This document shows positions 8,481 to 20,800 of a stretch of 64,000 bases of DNA, in pieces. The stretch spans positions 173,755 through 237,754 of the forward strand of contig NZ_BMNT01000003.1 of NCBI RefSeq assembly GCF_014646695.1, read 5' to 3'. Every line of letters starts with the position of its first letter. Position 1 is the stretch's first letter. The position numbers and the translations under genes are program-made. Under the pieces are notes generated by a model. It made no database searches, was not told the origin of the DNA, and was given only the letters and a program-made list of their open reading frames with translations. The stretch is from Sphaerisporangium melleum (lineage in GTDB: Bacteria > Actinomycetota > Actinomycetes > Streptosporangiales > Streptosporangiaceae).

Positions 8481-11400
8481 TCAGCGGTCCTCGTGGTGCC
8501 GGGGCCCGTGGTGGTGCTGATGCCGGGACTTCTTCCCTGCTACGCGAACGGTCACCGTCGCCTCGCCGGACCTGGCGTCCGCACAGCAGTAGGCCTCGGC
8601 CGTGGCGACCGTGGTATCGACGATGGACTTCGCCTTCAGGTCGCCCCGCTTCACCACGTATCCGGCGGTACATCTCATCGACCGGCCGGGCTCCAGGCTG
8701 ACGTCGGGGCAGTCCACCGGGGGCCTGGCACGAGAGCCGGAGAAGGCGACCGACTCCACCGCGATGTCGGTGAGCGTGACGTTGCCGGTGTTGGTGACCA
8801 GGTACGAGTAGTCGAGCCGGGTGCCCGCCTTGTGGACGATGCCCGGATCGGCCGTCGTGACCAGGGTCAGCGACGGGCTGACCGTGACCGTGACCGTCGC
8901 GGTCGAGGTGTCGGAGATCACGGCCGCCCCGGATGGATCCAGGCCCGAGGCCCTCGCCCGGTTGGTGATCGTGCAGGCGTCCATGTCGGCCTGCGTCACG
9001 GTGTACGTCCACGTACAGGTGGCCGAGCCTCCCGGCGCCAGGCTGTCCACCTCGCAGCCGATCGATCTCTGCGTTCCCGTGCCGGCGATGTCGGTGTCCA
9101 TCACGGTGAGACCGCTCACGGTCACGTTGCCGGTGTTGGTGATGGTGTAGTGGTACGTCACCGTGTCACCGGCCGCCGTCACCGTCGTGGGGTCGGCCGT
9201 CTTGACCAGTGTGAGGCCGGGGGCCCGCGGTGCGGTCACCGACGCGGCGGACGGCAGGGAGGTGACCGCCGGCCCCTCCGGCGGATCGCCGGAGACGGTC
9301 GCGGTGTTCACGATCCTCCCCGCGTCGATGTCCGCCTGCGTCGTCGTGTACGTCCCGGTACACCTCATCTGCTGTCCCGGGGTCAGCGCCGTCCCGTCAC
9401 ATCTGATCATCGGCTTGGACCCCGAGCCCGAGAACGAGGTGTCCTGCACGCTCACGTTCGTGATGGTGACGTTCCCGGTGTTGGTCGCCAGGTAGGAGTA
9501 GGCGACCGTCTCGCCCGCCGCCGACACCATGCGAGGTTCGGCCGACTTCACCAGTGACAGGGACGGGCTCGCGGTGGCCTGGACCGTCGCGGTCGAGTCG
9601 TCGGAGGTGACGAGTTCGCCCGACTGCAGCCTTCCGGAGGCCGTCGCGGTGTTCACGATCCTCCCCGCGTCGACGTCGGCCTGCGTCGTCGTGTAGGTCC
9701 CGGTACACGTCATCGGCCGTCCCGGCGTCAGCGTCGTCCCCTCACACCTGATCTCCGGCTTGGGCCCGGTGCCGGAGAAGACCCGGTCCGTGACGCTCAC
9801 GGCCGTCAGCGTCGTGTTGCCCAGGTTGCCCACCTGATAGGTGTAGGCGACCGTCTGCCCGGCGGCCGTCACCGTCGCCGGGTCGGCCGTCTTCAGCAGC
9901 GACACGCCCGGGTCCTCCGGCGCGGTCACCGTCGCCGTCGACGGCTGCGAGGTGACCGCGGGCCCCTCCGGCGGAGTGCCGGAGGCCACCGCGGTGTTCA
10001 CGATCGACCCCGCGTCGACGTCGGCCTGCGTCACCGTGTACGTCGCCGTACACGTCGTCGACCGCCCCGGATCCAACTCCGTCGCCCGGCACGTGATCAC
10101 CGGTCGCGTCCCCGTGCCCGAGAACGAGGTGTCCCGCGCCCTCACGTTCGTGAGGGTGACGTTCCCGGTGTTGGCCACCAGGTAGGTGTAGGCGACCGTC
10201 TGCCCGGCCGACGTCACCGTCGCCGGGCCGGCCGTCTTCAGCAGCGACACGCCGGGCGCGGGCGTGGTGCCGACGGTCGCCGCCGACGGGTCCGACGTCA
10301 CCGGCCGGTCCGAGGGCGACGTACCCGAAGCGGTGGCGGTGTTCTTGATCGACCCCGCGTTGATGTCCACCTGCGTCGTCGTGTACGTCCCGGTACAGGT
10401 GGTCTGCTGCCCCGGCACCAGCGTCGTCACCGGGCAGGAGATCACCGGTCGTGTCCCCGAACCCGAGAACGCGGCGTCTTTGGCACCGACGTTGATCAAG
10501 GTGCTGTTCCCGGTGTTGGTGACCAGATAGGAATAGGTGATCGTCTGGCCCGCCGCCGACACCGAGGACGGGTCGGCCGTCTTCAGCAGCGACACACCCG
10601 GATCCTCCGGCGCGGTCACCGTCGCCGTCGACGGCTGCGAGGTGACGGCCAGGCCGGACGGCGCGACGCCGACGGCGATCGCGGTGTCCACGATCGTCCC
10701 CGCGTCGACGTCGGTCTGCGTCACCGTGTACGTCCCGGTACAGGTGGTCGTCTGCGCGGGACGCAGCGTCGTCAGCGGGCAGGTGACCAACGGCGGCGTT
10801 CCCGTGCCGGAGAAGGCGATGTCGGTGGCGCCCACGCCCGTCACCGTCGTGTTGCCGGTGTTGACGATCTTGTAGGAGTAGGTCACCCGCTGGCCGGCCG
10901 CCCCGATGGACGTCGGGGCGGCGGTCTTGCCCAGCGACAGGCCGGGCGTCGCCGGCGCGACCACCCGCGCCGTCGAGGGCTCGGAGTGGATCGCCGGACC
11001 GGTCGGCGGCGTGCCCGAGGCCACCGCCGTGTTCAGGATCGCCCTGCTGTCGACGTCGGCCTGCGTCACCGTGTAGGTGCCGGTGCAGGTGACCGCCCGC
11101 CCGGGCTGCAGCGGCGCGGCCGGGCAGGTGACCACCGGTCGCGGCCCGGTGCCGGTGAAGACGGTGTCGGCCGCGGTGATCCCGGTCAGCGTGACGTTGC
11201 CGGTGTTGGTGACCTGGTAGGAGTAGGTCACCGTCTGACCGGCGGTCGTCACCACGCTCGGGTTGGCCGACTTGGCCAGCGTCATCCCCGCGGTGACCGT
11301 GCTGGTGACGGCCGCGGTCGAGACGTTGGACCCGGTCAGCGCGCCCGAGGGCTGCGTGCCGGAGGCGGTCGCGGTGTTCACGATCGACCCCGCGTCGATG

Positions 11401-14400
11401 TCCGCCTGCGTCGTCGTGTACGTCGCGGTGCACGTCGTCCGCTGTCCCGGGGGCAGCGTCGCGACCGGACAGGCGATCGCCGGCGGCGTGCCGGTGCCGG
11501 AGAAGGTCTGGTCGGACACCGTGAGGTTCGCGAGCGTCACGTTGCCGGTGTTGGTGACCTGGTAGGAGTAGGTCACGGTCTGGCCGGCGGCCGTCACCGT
11601 GGCGGGGCTCGCCGACTTGACCAGGTTGAGCGAGGAACCCGCCGGCGCCGTCACCCGGGCCGTCGAAGCGTTCGAGTTGACGGCCGGGCCCGTGGGCGGG
11701 GTGCCGGAGGCGATCGCGGTGTTGGTGATCTCTCCCGCGTCGATGTCCGCCTGCGTCACCGTGTACGTCCCCGTGCACGTCGTCCGCTGGTCCGGGTCCA
11801 GAGTCGTCGCCGGACAGGTGATCACCGGCGGCGTGCCCGTGCCGGAGAAGGACAGGTCCGTGGCCCGGATGCCGGTGAGCGCCACGTTGCCGGTGTTGGT
11901 CACCTCATAGGAGTAGGTCACCGTCTGACCGGCTGCCGTCACCGTGACCGGGCTGGCCGACTTCACCAGCGCCACGGCGGCGATCTGATCCGCGCCGACC
12001 GTCGTGGTGGACGGCGGAGAGGTGATCGCCGGCCCGGTCGGCGGTGTGCCGGTGGCCCGCGCGACGTTGACGATCGACCCGGCGTTCATGTCGGCCTGCG
12101 TCACTGTGTACGTCCCGGTACACGTCGTCTGCTCCCCCGGCGCCAGCCCGGTCACCGGGCAGGTGACGACCGGCGGCGCCCCGGTGCCCCGGACGATGAC
12201 GTCGGCCACGCTCAGGCCGGTGATCGTCACGTTACCGACGTTGGTCACCCGGTAGGAGTAGGTGACCGTCTGACCTGCCGCCGTCACGGTGGCCGGCTTT
12301 GCGGACTTCAGCAGTGCCAGGCCGGGGATCGACTGGGTGGTGACCGTCGCGGTGGACGGCTCCGAGGTGACGGCCGGACCTGTCGGCGGCGTGCCGGACG
12401 CGGTCGCGGTGTTCACGATCGGCCCCGCGTCGATGTCCGCCTGCGTCACCGTGTACGTCCCGGCGCAGGTCGTCGTCGCCTGGGGTGCCAGCGTGGTCAC
12501 CGGGCAGGTGATCCTCGGTCGCGTTCCGGTGCCCGAGAACGCGGTGTCCCGCGCGCTGATGTTCGTCAGCGTCACGTTGCCGGAGTTGTGAACCTCGTAC
12601 GAGTAGGTGATCGTCGCACCGGCGGCCGTCGCCGTGGCCGGACTCGCCGTCTTCAGCAGCGACAGGCTCGGCGCGCCTGTCGTGGTCACCGTCGCCGTGA
12701 AGGGATTGGAGTCGATCGCCGGGCCGCTCGGCGGGGTGCCGGAGGCGACCGCGGTGTTCACGATGGACCCCGCGTCGATGTCCGCCTGGGTCACGGTGTA
12801 CGTCCCGGTGCACGTCGTCTGCTGCCCCGGGGTCAGCGTCGTCACCATGCAGGTGACCACCGGCGGTGGCTCCGTGCCGGAGAAGTTCGTGGTCCGTACG
12901 TTCACACCCGTGAGGGTGGTCTGGCCGGTGTTGGTGACCTGGTGCGAGTAGGTGATGACCTGGCCCGCGGCCGTCACCGTGGTCGGCGAAGCCGTCTTCA
13001 GCAACGCCAGCGACGACACCTGCTGGGGGACCACGATCGACGTCTCGGCCTGCGTGGTTCCCGGCTCCTCCGGTGTGTCCGCGCTCGCGTAGGTCGTGGT
13101 CGCGGTGTTGGTCACCGTCGAACCGGCCGCCTGCGCCGTCACCGTCGCACGGAAGGTCACCGAGGTGGACTGCCCGACCGCCAGGGTGCCGCCCGCGAAC
13201 GGGGTCGCCCCGGTGCCGAGGAACACGGTGACCTCGTTGCCGACGAACTGGCCCTGGTCATCTCCCACGGCGTCGGTCTTGGGGCCCGCGTTGGGTCCGG
13301 AGACCACGTCGATGGACTCGGGCACATAGGCCATGCCGGCGGGGACGAGATCGGTCAGCACCACGTCGATGGCGTTGTCGTCTCCGGTGTTGGTCGCGGT
13401 CATCGTGTACTCGACGACCGCACCGGGCACAGGGTCTCCCCCGCCCACCACGCGGGCCGTCTTGGTGAGCCGGATGCCGGCCTGGTGCAGGTCGATCTGG
13501 GTGTAGAGGGCGTGCGGCCAGTACGCGTCCCCCGAGGTGCTGAAGGTGAACTGGGCGGAGGTGTCGTCGTTGCGGAACGCCGGGGAGGCGTCGATGATGT
13601 TGGAGTCGTAGCCCAGGGTGTTGGTGTAGGTGGGGTTGCGGGTCGTCACCTGGCTGCCCAGGGTGGCGATGGTGGAGTTGAAGAAGTTGTCGGCGGGGTG
13701 GAGCGCGTCGCTCAGCGTCGTCCTCGGCCCGTTGACGGTCTTGACGGTCAGCGAGTCACCGGTGATGTTGTTGTCGCCGTCATAGGTGATCTCTCCGAGG
13801 TTGGCCTTCACCGCTCCGGTGATGGGCGTCTGGAACCCGGACAGGGTGATGGTCGTGGGCGCCGTGTTGGGCTGCTGGTAGAGGAAGCCGTCGAAGATGG
13901 CGATGTTGCGCAACGGCAGGGTCGCGTCCCGGTAGGCGACCACGAGCGACCAGCCGCCGAAGGCGCCCAGACCGTCGACGCCCCGCGCCGCCTGCACGTT
14001 CGCCACCGTGTACGTGCCCGGGCCCGCGGCGGCCACCAGCGAGGTCACGTCCGCCGACGCCCCGTACACGATCCCGTTCGCGGTGACGCCGTCGGGGGTG
14101 GAGCCGGAGTCGCCCCGCGCGGCGGTGATCGTCTCGTAGCCGGTCCCCCTCGGTGCCTTGATCAGCACCTGGTCGCGCAGGTCGATGGCGGGCGCGAAAC
14201 GGTTGCCCGCCGGCAGGCCCCGGGTGTCGGTCGTGGTCTGGCCGCGCCCGCCCCAGAAGAGCCGCGCGTAGGCGATCTGCGCGCGGGGCGGGACGATCAG
14301 GTCTGCCGTGCTGGAGTCGAAGGTCGAGGAGTCGCCATCCACGTCGATGTAGGTGGCGGCGACGTTGTTGTTGCCCCGGCCGTTCCGGCGGGTCAGGCAG

Positions 14401-15344
14401 TCCGAGACCTCGGGCGGATAGCAGGTGACCACCGCGTTCCCCGCCCGGGTCACCGCGCCGTGGTAGTCGTCCGCGTAGCGCTGCGAGAACGGGATCGGCG
14501 CCCGCTGGGCCACGGGCCGCACGGCCCGCGCCTCCGGCTGCTTCGCCACCGCGCCGGACGACGCTCCCGGCTCAGCCGGTGAACGCTCCTGCGGTCGCTC
14601 GCCCTTGCCCTCCGGGCCGGTCTCGGGCGCCGCGCCTTCCGGAGCGCTCGCCGCCGCACCCGGCTTCGCGGTCGTGCCGGAGGCGGCGGTCGGACCGGGC
14701 TTCACGGTCGGACCGGGAGTGGTGGCATCGGGCTGCACAGTGGAACCCGCCGTGGCGGACGCATCAGGCGTGGCGGTCGCACCGGGCTTGGCGGTCGCAC
14801 CGGGCGTGGTGTCCGCCGTGGCCTCCGGATCGGCCGCCGGCCCACCGGTGGTCTCGGTACGGACGACCGCGTCGGGACAGGTCCGCGAGGCGCGGGCGCC
14901 GACCACCGGGATGGACATCCGCTCCTCGGGCATCGCGACCGCGAACCGGAAGGCCGCGCTCTCCCCCGGGGCCAGATCGCCCGTCCAGCGCAGCAGGGGT
15001 TTCTCGAAGCTCAACCTGCCCGAACCGGCCCAGGTCTCTCCGGCGATCCGCTGCCCCGGCACCGTGGTGAGGTCCTCGGCGAAGGTCGCGCCCTCCGCGT
15101 CGGCGCCTCCGGTGTTCACCACGCCGACCGTGATGATCGCCTGGTCCCCGTCACGCCGGATGTCATGCGTCAGCCGCAGTGCAGGGCCCGTACGTTCCGG
15201 ACCACACTCGACGATGAACGAGGGACTCGTCGGGGTCGCGGCGGATGCGGCGTACACCATCGGCCCGAGACCGACGGCACACGTCAGCAATCCCACCAGA
15301 CCGCTTCTGAGACAACATCTACCCGCATATTTCCGCACCAGCAC
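8481..15344 (-). CDS. Giant secreted protein with 13 DUF7507-type repeats
   Basis: 2287 residues. GTG 15344 follows GGGAGG at good spacing. A signal peptide (residues about 1-36) ends near VYAASAA. Next come a CARDB-like segment, a Thr/Ala/Pro linker (about 180-270), and a conserved globular region ([27 protein letters not shown]). A DUF11-type domain (about 620-760) precedes 13 tandem repeats of about 115 residues. Each repeat has [24 protein letters not shown], [19 protein letters not shown] and [14 protein letters not shown] blocks; the two Cys per repeat (in TCPVT and TTCTGT) may form a disulfide. The C-terminus has no LPXTG and no membrane anchor, ending in a His/Arg-rich tail ([15 protein letters not shown]). 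Probably an extracellular stalk or adhesin. The anchoring mode is unclear. Confidence 0.88.
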   Translation of the reverse strand: MLVRKYAGRCCLRSGLVGLLTCAVGLGPMVYAASAATPTSPSFIVECGPERTGPALRLTHDIRRDGDQAIITVGVVNTGGADAEGATFAEDLTTVPGQRIAGETWAGSGRLSFEKPLLRWTGDLAPGESAAFRFAVAMPEERMSIPVVGARASRTCPDAVVRTETTGGPAADPEATADTTPGATAKPGATATPDASATAGSTVQPDATTPGPTVKPGPTAASGTTAKPGAAASAPEGAAPETGPEGKGERPQERSPAEPGASSGAVAKQPEARAVRPVAQRAPIPFSQRYADDYHGAVTRAGNAVVTCYPPEVSDCLTRRNGRGNNNVAATYIDVDGDSSTFDSSTADLIVPPRAQIAYARLFWGGRGQTTTDTRGLPAGNRFAPAIDLRDQVLIKAPRGTGYETITAARGDSGSTPDGVTANGIVYGASADVTSLVAAAGPGTYTVANVQAARGVDGLGAFGGWSLVVAYRDATLPLRNIAIFDGFLYQQPNTAPTTITLSGFQTPITGAVKANLGEITYDGDNNITGDSLTVKTVNGPRTTLSDALHPADNFFNSTIATLGSQVTTRNPTYTNTLGYDSNIIDASPAFRNDDTSAQFTFSTSGDAYWPHALYTQIDLHQAGIRLTKTARVVGGGDPVPGAVVEYTMTATNTGDDNAIDVVLTDLVPAGMAYVPESIDVVSGPNAGPKTDAVGDDQGQFVGNEVTVFLGTGATPFAGGTLAVGQSTSVTFRATVTAQAAGSTVTNTATTTYASADTPEEPGTTQAETSIVVPQQVSSLALLKTASPTTVTAAGQVITYSHQVTNTGQTTLTGVNVRTTNFSGTEPPPVVTCMVTTLTPGQQTTCTGTYTVTQADIDAGSIVNTAVASGTPPSGPAIDSNPFTATVTTTGAPSLSLLKTASPATATAAGATITYSYEVHNSGNVTLTNISARDTAFSGTGTRPRITCPVTTLAPQATTTCAGTYTVTQADIDAGPIVNTATASGTPPTGPAVTSEPSTATVTTQSIPGLALLKSAKPATVTAAGQTVTYSYRVTNVGNVTITGLSVADVIVRGTGAPPVVTCPVTGLAPGEQTTCTGTYTVTQADMNAGSIVNVARATGTPPTGPAITSPPSTTTVGADQIAAVALVKSASPVTVTAAGQTVTYSYEVTNTGNVALTGIRATDLSFSGTGTPPVITCPATTLDPDQRTTCTGTYTVTQADIDAGEITNTAIASGTPPTGPAVNSNASTARVTAPAGSSLNLVKSASPATVTAAGQTVTYSYQVTNTGNVTLANLTVSDQTFSGTGTPPAIACPVATLPPGQRTTCTATYTTTQADIDAGSIVNTATASGTQPSGALTGSNVSTAAVTSTVTAGMTLAKSANPSVVTTAGQTVTYSYQVTNTGNVTLTGITAADTVFTGTGPRPVVTCPAAPLQPGRAVTCTGTYTVTQADVDSRAILNTAVASGTPPTGPAIHSEPSTARVVAPATPGLSLGKTAAPTSIGAAGQRVTYSYKIVNTGNTTVTGVGATDIAFSGTGTPPLVTCPLTTLRPAQTTTCTGTYTVTQTDVDAGTIVDTAIAVGVAPSGLAVTSQPSTATVTAPEDPGVSLLKTADPSSVSAAGQTITYSYLVTNTGNSTLINVGAKDAAFSGSGTRPVISCPVTTLVPGQQTTCTGTYTTTQVDINAGSIKNTATASGTSPSDRPVTSDPSAATVGTTPAPGVSLLKTAGPATVTSAGQTVAYTYLVANTGNVTLTNVRARDTSFSGTGTRPVITCRATELDPGRSTTCTATYTVTQADVDAGSIVNTAVASGTPPEGPAVTSQPSTATVTAPEDPGVSLLKTADPATVTAAGQTVAYTYQVGNLGNTTLTAVSVTDRVFSGTGPKPEIRCEGTTLTPGRPMTCTGTYTTTQADVDAGRIVNTATASGRLQSGELVTSDDSTATVQATASPSLSLVKSAEPRMVSAAGETVAYSYLATNTGNVTITNVSVQDTSFSGSGSKPMIRCDGTALTPGQQMRCTGTYTTTQADIDAGRIVNTATVSGDPPEGPAVTSLPSAASVTAPRAPGLTLVKTADPTTVTAAGDTVTYHYTITNTGNVTVSGLTVMDTDIAGTGTQRSIGCEVDSLAPGGSATCTWTYTVTQADMDACTITNRARASGLDPSGAAVISDTSTATVTVTVSPSLTLVTTADPGIVHKAGTRLDYSYLVTNTGNVTLTDIAVESVAFSGSRARPPVDCPDVSLEPGRSMRCTAGYVVKRGDLKAKSIVDTTVATAEAYCCADARSGEATVTVRVAGKKSRHQHHHGPRHHEDR
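8530..13020 (-). repeat. 13 tandem coding repeats of about 345 bp
   Basis: The gene segment encoding the DUF7507-type domains repeats about every 345 bases. Conserved DNA blocks such as gtgtacgtcccggtac and gtgacgttgccggtgttggt recur once per unit on the + strand. Units are diverged rather than identical, so the array looks old but could still recombine or collapse in short-read assembly. Confidence 0.88.
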
Positions 15345-15673
15345 GCCACCCTCCCGGACATATCCCGGTACACATCGCCGAGGTCATATCGGGGGGAGAC
15401 GATTCGTCCGCCGAGGGCACCACGCCTTGTCCGTCGGCGGCGAGCCGGCCGGCTCACCACCAGGTCGAACAGCATTCACCGGGGCAGGACATCCAGAGGC
15501 TAACAGTCCGCCCAACGGCGACCGGCTCTCGAAACGACGGGGGGAACGGCTGAATACGGCCAGGAATTCACAGGGATCATCCACGCACCGGCTAATCGCC
15601 CCTATGGCCGCGTTCACTCACGAAACCGCCACAATCGGTCCGTATCTCCGGTCGCCATTCGCCATCCCGGACT
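15345..15673. other. Divergent intergenic region
   Basis: About 330 bases between the giant repeat gene (minus) and the short cupin gene (plus). It must hold the promoter of the repeat gene. I see no clear hairpin or operator. Confidence 0.5.
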
Positions 15674-16018
15674 GTGACGATCCGCTTCGCGGGCCGGAAG
15701 AACCGGCCGGCGCGCCTCGCGTGGGACGGCGGCCGTTTCCAGCCGGGCGAGGAGTCGGTGTGGCACGCCGTCCGGTCGGACGAGGTGTGGTTCTGGCACC
15801 GGGGCGGCCCGCTGACCCTGGTGCTCGGCGGCGACGGTGACCGGCCCGGCATCGGGCAGGAGATCACGCTCGGCCCGGGCGTGGAGCAGGGGCAGGTGCC
15901 GCAGGCCCTCGTGCCCGCGGGCACCTGGCAGGCGGCCCGCCGGGCCGGCGACCAGGAGGTGCTGGTGAGCTGCGTGGTCTCCCCCGGCTTCGACTTCGCC
16001 GACTTCACGGCCCTCTGA
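15674..16018 (+). CDS. Cupin_5 (DUF985) protein, short N-terminus
   Basis: 114 residues from GTG 15674. The C-terminal half matches DUF985 cupins: SDEVWFWHRGGPLTL, then VPAGTWQAA, ending SPGFDFADFTAL. Family members are usually about 150-170 residues and begin with a HPEGG(W/Y)YRE segment, which is absent here. No in-frame upstream sequence restores it, so the gene is probably truncated at its 5' end or the protein is a shortened form. The His of FWH and the downstream core could still bind a metal. Function unknown; a fossil gene is possible. Confidence 0.7.
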   Translation: MTIRFAGRKNRPARLAWDGGRFQPGEESVWHAVRSDEVWFWHRGGPLTLVLGGDGDRPGIGQEITLGPGVEQGQVPQALVPAGTWQAARRAGDQEVLVSCVVSPGFDFADFTAL

Positions 16019-16257
16019 CCCGGCGTCCGTCCGGCGGGACGGCGGGCCGGGAAGTGTCCGTCTGGGCAACCTCACGCCTGCCGTTCACCGGCCGTGTCAC
16101 CCCTGGCGTCCCGGAGATGGACGGCGCGCTGACCGGCCCGGCCGGCGCGCCGCGTGATCCCCGCCGTCACGATACGCACGTGCGGGTCCCCTGGGAGGTA
16201 TCCGATGGCCCGCGAGGCGGAAGAATGCTGGCAGGATCCCATTCAAGGAGGTCAACG

Positions 16258-17799
16258 GTGACTCGGCAGATCGTCTCCGTCGTCGGCGGCAAGGCCGCGG
16301 ACGACGCCAACGCCGCGACCTACGACTCGGTCAACCCCGCCAGGACGGCCGAGACGGTGGCCCAGGTCCGGCTCGCGGGCCCCGCCACGTTCGCCTGGGC
16401 GTGCAGCGCGGCGGCCGCGGCGCAGCGCGAGTGGGCGCGGGTGCCCGCGCCGGTCAGGGGACGGGTGATCGCCTCGATCGGGCGCCTGGTGGAGGCCAAC
16501 GCCGAGACGCTGGCCCACCTGGTGACCGAGGAGATCGGCAAGCCGTACGCCGAGGCGCTCGGCGAGGTCCGCGAGATCGTCGACACCTGCGACTTCTTCC
16601 TCGGGGAGGGCCGGCGGCTGTACGGCCAGACGGTGCCGTCGGAGATGCCGGACAAGAGCCTGTTCACCTTCCGGACGCCGGTCGGGGTCGCCGCGGTGAT
16701 CACCGCGGGCAACTTCCCGGTGGCGGTGCCGAGCTGGTACCTCGTCCCCGCGCTGCTGTGCGGCAACAGCGTGGTGTGGAAGCCGGCCGAGTACGCCTCG
16801 GCGTCGGCGCACGCGCTGTACCGCCTGTTCGCGGCGGCCGGGCTGCCCGACGGGGTGCTCAACCTGGTGTTCGCCGACGGGGCGGCGACCTTCGCGGGGC
16901 TGGCCCAGGCGCTCGGCGAGGGCACCGTGCAGAAGGTCGGCTTCACCGGGTCCACCGCGGTGGGACGCGAGATCGGCGAGCTGTGCGGCCGCCACCTGCA
17001 GTCGCCGTGCCTGGAGCTGGGCGGCAAGAATCCCATGGTCGTCATGCCCGACGCCGACCTCGACCTGGCCGTGGAGGGCGCGTTGTTCTCCGGCTTCGGC
17101 ACGGCCGGGCAGCGCTGCACCTCACTCGGCACCGTGCTGGTGCACCGGTCGGTGCACGAGGAGTTCGTCACCCGGTTCGCCGGTGCCGTGGCGAAGGCCG
17201 CGGTCGGCGATCCGGCGGGCGACGTGCTGTACGGCCCGATGCTCGACCGGCGGTTCGCCGAGCGCTACGAGGACTACCTGGGCTGGATCGAGCCGCACCA
17301 CACCGTGGTGACCGGCCCGGTCGGGCGCATCACCGCCGCCACCCCGCGGGGCGGCTTCGACGGCGAGGGCGGGCTGTACTACCACCCGGTGGTGGTGGAC
17401 GGGGTGCGCTCCGGCGATCGGCTGTTCCTGGAGGAGACGTTCGGGCCGATCGTCGGCGTCACCTCCTTCGACCGCCTGGAGGAGGCGATCGAGCTGGCCA
17501 ACCGGCCGGGGTACGGGCTCTCGTCGTCGATCTACACCACCGATCCGGCCGCCGCGTTCCGGTTCCGGGAGGGCATCGGGGCCGGCATGGTCAGCGTCAA
17601 CAACTCCACCTCCGGCGCCGAGGCCCACCTGCCGTTCGGCGGCAACGGCAGGTCGGGCAACGGCAGCCGGCAGTCGGGCCAGTGGGTGCTGGACCAGTTC
17701 ACCCGCTGGCAGGCGATGAACTGGGACTATTCGGGCCGGCTGCAGAAGGCCCAGATGGACGTCGCCGAGATCATCCCGGATCTCGCGTTCCGTCTCTGA
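16258..17799 (+). CDS. Aldehyde dehydrogenase family protein
   Basis: 513-residue NAD(P)-dependent aldehyde dehydrogenase. AAGGAGG lies 6 bases before GTG 16258, which fixes the start; an upstream ATG reading is poorer. Visible motifs: GNFPVAVPSWYLVPALLCGN (cofactor-binding Asn), GFTGSTAVG, LELGGKNP (general base Glu) and GTAGQRCTSLGT (catalytic Cys). The C-terminus, QFTRWQAMNWDYSGRLQKA, marks a distinct actinobacterial subgroup. It is monocistronic and convergent with the FtsH-like gene, with 15 bases between stops. Substrate is not evident; lysine or semialdehyde catabolism is one possibility. Confidence 0.9.
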   Translation: MTRQIVSVVGGKAADDANAATYDSVNPARTAETVAQVRLAGPATFAWACSAAAAAQREWARVPAPVRGRVIASIGRLVEANAETLAHLVTEEIGKPYAEALGEVREIVDTCDFFLGEGRRLYGQTVPSEMPDKSLFTFRTPVGVAAVITAGNFPVAVPSWYLVPALLCGNSVVWKPAEYASASAHALYRLFAAAGLPDGVLNLVFADGAATFAGLAQALGEGTVQKVGFTGSTAVGREIGELCGRHLQSPCLELGGKNPMVVMPDADLDLAVEGALFSGFGTAGQRCTSLGTVLVHRSVHEEFVTRFAGAVAKAAVGDPAGDVLYGPMLDRRFAERYEDYLGWIEPHHTVVTGPVGRITAATPRGGFDGEGGLYYHPVVVDGVRSGDRLFLEETFGPIVGVTSFDRLEEAIELANRPGYGLSSSIYTTDPAAAFRFREGIGAGMVSVNNSTSGAEAHLPFGGNGRSGNGSRQSGQWVLDQFTRWQAMNWDYSGRLQKAQMDVAEIIPDLAFRL

Positions 17800-17814
17800 G
17801 CCGCGCGCCGGAGG

Positions 17815-20800
17815 TCAGGTGCCCGGCGGGCCGGGCCGGCCCTTGCGGGCGTCGTAGCCGAGCAGGCGCATGGCGGTCTCGGGATCCATGGCCGCCGCGA
17901 GGAGCTGGGCCCGCTCGGCGGACCGGTCCCTGGCCTCCTCGGCCTTGGCCCTCGCGGCCTGCTGGGCCTTGACCATCACGACGGCGACCGTTCCGCAGGC
18001 GGCCAGCAGCGCCACCAGGACGAGCAGCCCCAGCACCACGCCGGCGGACGTCATCGCCGCGTCCTGCTCGCCCGTCCCGGGACCGCCGCCGAATACGGCG
18101 AGCCCCGCGAGCACGAACAGCGCCAGCGCGGCGGCCGCCGCCAGGGTGATGGCGATCGGCCGCAGCGACCGGGGCCGCGGCGCCGGCGCCTGCCCCGCGC
18201 CGGGCACCTGCGGCTCCCCGCCCGGCCGATCGCCGTCAGGGCTCCACGGGATGAACTCCGGCCCGCCGGCCGGCTCGGCGTACCCGGCGGGAACGGGACG
18301 CCCCGCCTGGCCGGTGGCCGGATACCCGGCGGGAGCGGCGCCGGCCGCCGAGGCGGGGTCATGGAAGACCGGACGCGCGGCGGGCGCCTGCTGGGCCGCG
18401 AACGCCGTGGACTCCCCCTGCTCCGGAGGCGACGCCGGCCGGGAGACGTACGGGACGGTGGGCGAGGCCCAGCCCTCGGGCGGCCTCATCTCCGGGACCC
18501 GCGCCCCGTTTCCGCTCTCCGCCCCCGCCACGCCGCCCGCGCCGTTGCCGGGAACGGGTGTGCCGTTGCCCGGGAGCCCGGCCCCGGATGGCGGCGTCAT
18601 CGTGGGCGGGCCGGCCTCGTCGTACGGGACGAGCCGGCCGGCGATGACGGCCACGGGAAGCTCGGCCGGGCGCGGCCGGGGCAGCGGGGTGGTGACGTGG
18701 CTGTGTGTGCGGTGGGCGTCCGCGGCCACCTCGTGGTAGGCCTCGATCTGCTCGTGGAACCCCTCCGAGGTGTACAACGTGCCGTCCACCAGCGGGCCCC
18801 GCCTGCCCTCGATGACGGCGACCACGTCATCGCCGGTCAGGGTCTTGTGCTGCTCCAGGGCGTGGGCGACGGCCAGGATCTCGCGGCGGTTCTCCCTGAG
18901 CAGTTCCTCGGTCTTCCTCAGCATCCGGGCGAGGTTGTACTCGATGCGCTCGGCGAGGGTGTCGGGGGCGAGCTGGTCGCCTCGCCCGCCCGCGTCCTGG
19001 ACGTCGCCGCCGCCGGGCCGCTGCGCGGCCTTGCCGTCGCGGATGCCGAGCTGCTGCAGCGCGGGCAGGGACGCGACGCCGACGCCCATGCCCCAGTACG
19101 CCTCCATCAGGCCGGTGACCATGGTGGCGCTCTCCAGGTCACCGGAGACGCCGGAGGAGTTGTCCTCGCCGAAGAACATCCGCTCACCGGCCAGCGAGGC
19201 GAGCGAGACCATGATGTCGGCCTCGTACTCGCTGCGCCACCGGGTGAACTGGTCCTCGGGCTTGATGCTGGACACCATGCCGAGGTAGTCGGCTCCCTTC
19301 TCGATCGTGGCCAGGTCGATCTCCAGGTGCTGGCGGGTGCGGTAGGCCGTGACCGCGTGGCAGGCCTCGTGGACGGCGACCGCGTGCCGCTCGCGCTCGA
19401 TGTACTCCACGTCCTCCGGCGGCCCGAGTTGCTTGAGCCGCTTGGCCGTCATCACGTCCGCCCAGGTGATGACCTCGCGCCCGCCCCGGATGGCGGTGAT
19501 CAGGGACTCGTTGACCAGGTCCTTGATGGTGGCGCCGGTGGCGTACGGGGTGATGGTGGCGAGCTTGTCGAGCTGCTCGGCGGTCAGCTCGTGCCGCACC
19601 TTGCCGAAGTAGCCCTGGTAGGTGCGCACCCGCCCGGCCTTGGACGGGTAGCCGACCTTGTAGATGCGGTCGATGCGGCCGGGCCGCAGCAGCGCCTCGT
19701 CCAGGGAGTTCGGCATGTTGGTGGCCATCATGACGAGGATGCGGTACTTCGGCGGCGGCTTGGGCCGCATGCCGAGCAGCCGGCGCACGTAGCGGTTGAG
19801 GAAGCCGCGCGGCTTCTTCAACCCCGACAGCTCGGTGAGCAGCGCCTGCAGGGTGCCCTGGTCGCCGCCGCCCATGCCGCCCATGCCGCCCATCACGACG
19901 CGGTCGCGGCCGGCCTCGGGCGCCTTCGGGCCGAGCGCCTGGCGGGTCAGCTCGGCGCGGGCGTGCTCGGACAGGTAGCCGAACCCGTGGCAGCCGTCCA
20001 CCCGGAACGGCGCGCCGGGTGCCGCCGCGGAGAAGCCGGCCGAGCCGGGCGGCCCCTGCTGGGCGAGCGCGCCACGCCGTCCGAGCGAGTCGGCCTCGTC
20101 GAAGAAGACGATGACGCCTCCGTAGCGCAGCGCGAGCTTGCGCAGCTTGCGGAACAGCGACTTGACCTTCAGGATGCCGATGCCCATGAACATGTTGATG
20201 AAGGCGCCGGGGTCGACGAAGACGTACGGCCTGCCGGTCTCGCCGGCCACGGCCTCGGCCATCAGGGTCTTGCCGGTGCCGGGCGGCCCCCACAGCAGCA
20301 GGCCGCTCGGCACGTAGCCGCCCTTGGCCTCGATCTCGTCGGGCTTCTCCAGGAAGACGATGTTCTCCTTGACCCGTTCGACGACGTGGTCCTGGCCCCA
20401 CACGTCGGAGAACCGGGTCTTGATGTCGTCGGGGTAGTAGGTCTCGACGCCGCCTCTGGACATGAACCAGAACAGGCCGACGAACTGGACGATGACGAAG
20501 AAGAACCCGAAGGCGAGCTGCAGCCCGTACGGGAGCACCGACCACAGCAGGGCGGGGGCCTGGAACAGGGCGGCGATCGGCGACACGTCGAGGATCTGGC
20601 CGAGCACCAGGGCGAGCACGGTGATCCAGAACAGCCACTTCAGCGCCCTGGCGATGCGGTAGCGGTTCCAGTCACTGAACCGGCGGCGGCTCCACCGCTC
20701 GAACCCGCCGAAGACCTTCTGCGTCCAGAACCGGTGGTAGCCGGGTGAGCGCTCGCTGATGAGGAAGTGGATCTGCCGCAGCACCTCGGCGCCCATCAGG

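Noticed and set aside
8530..13020. Possible CRISPR or satellite array
   Set aside because: Period is about 345 bp, units are diverged, all in one coding frame and encode protein domains.
10986..14582. Plus-strand open reading of 1198 codons
   Set aside because: Antisense shadow of the repeat protein; Arg/Gly/His-rich with no family pattern, and the minus-strand frame has a signal peptide, ribosome site and clear domains.
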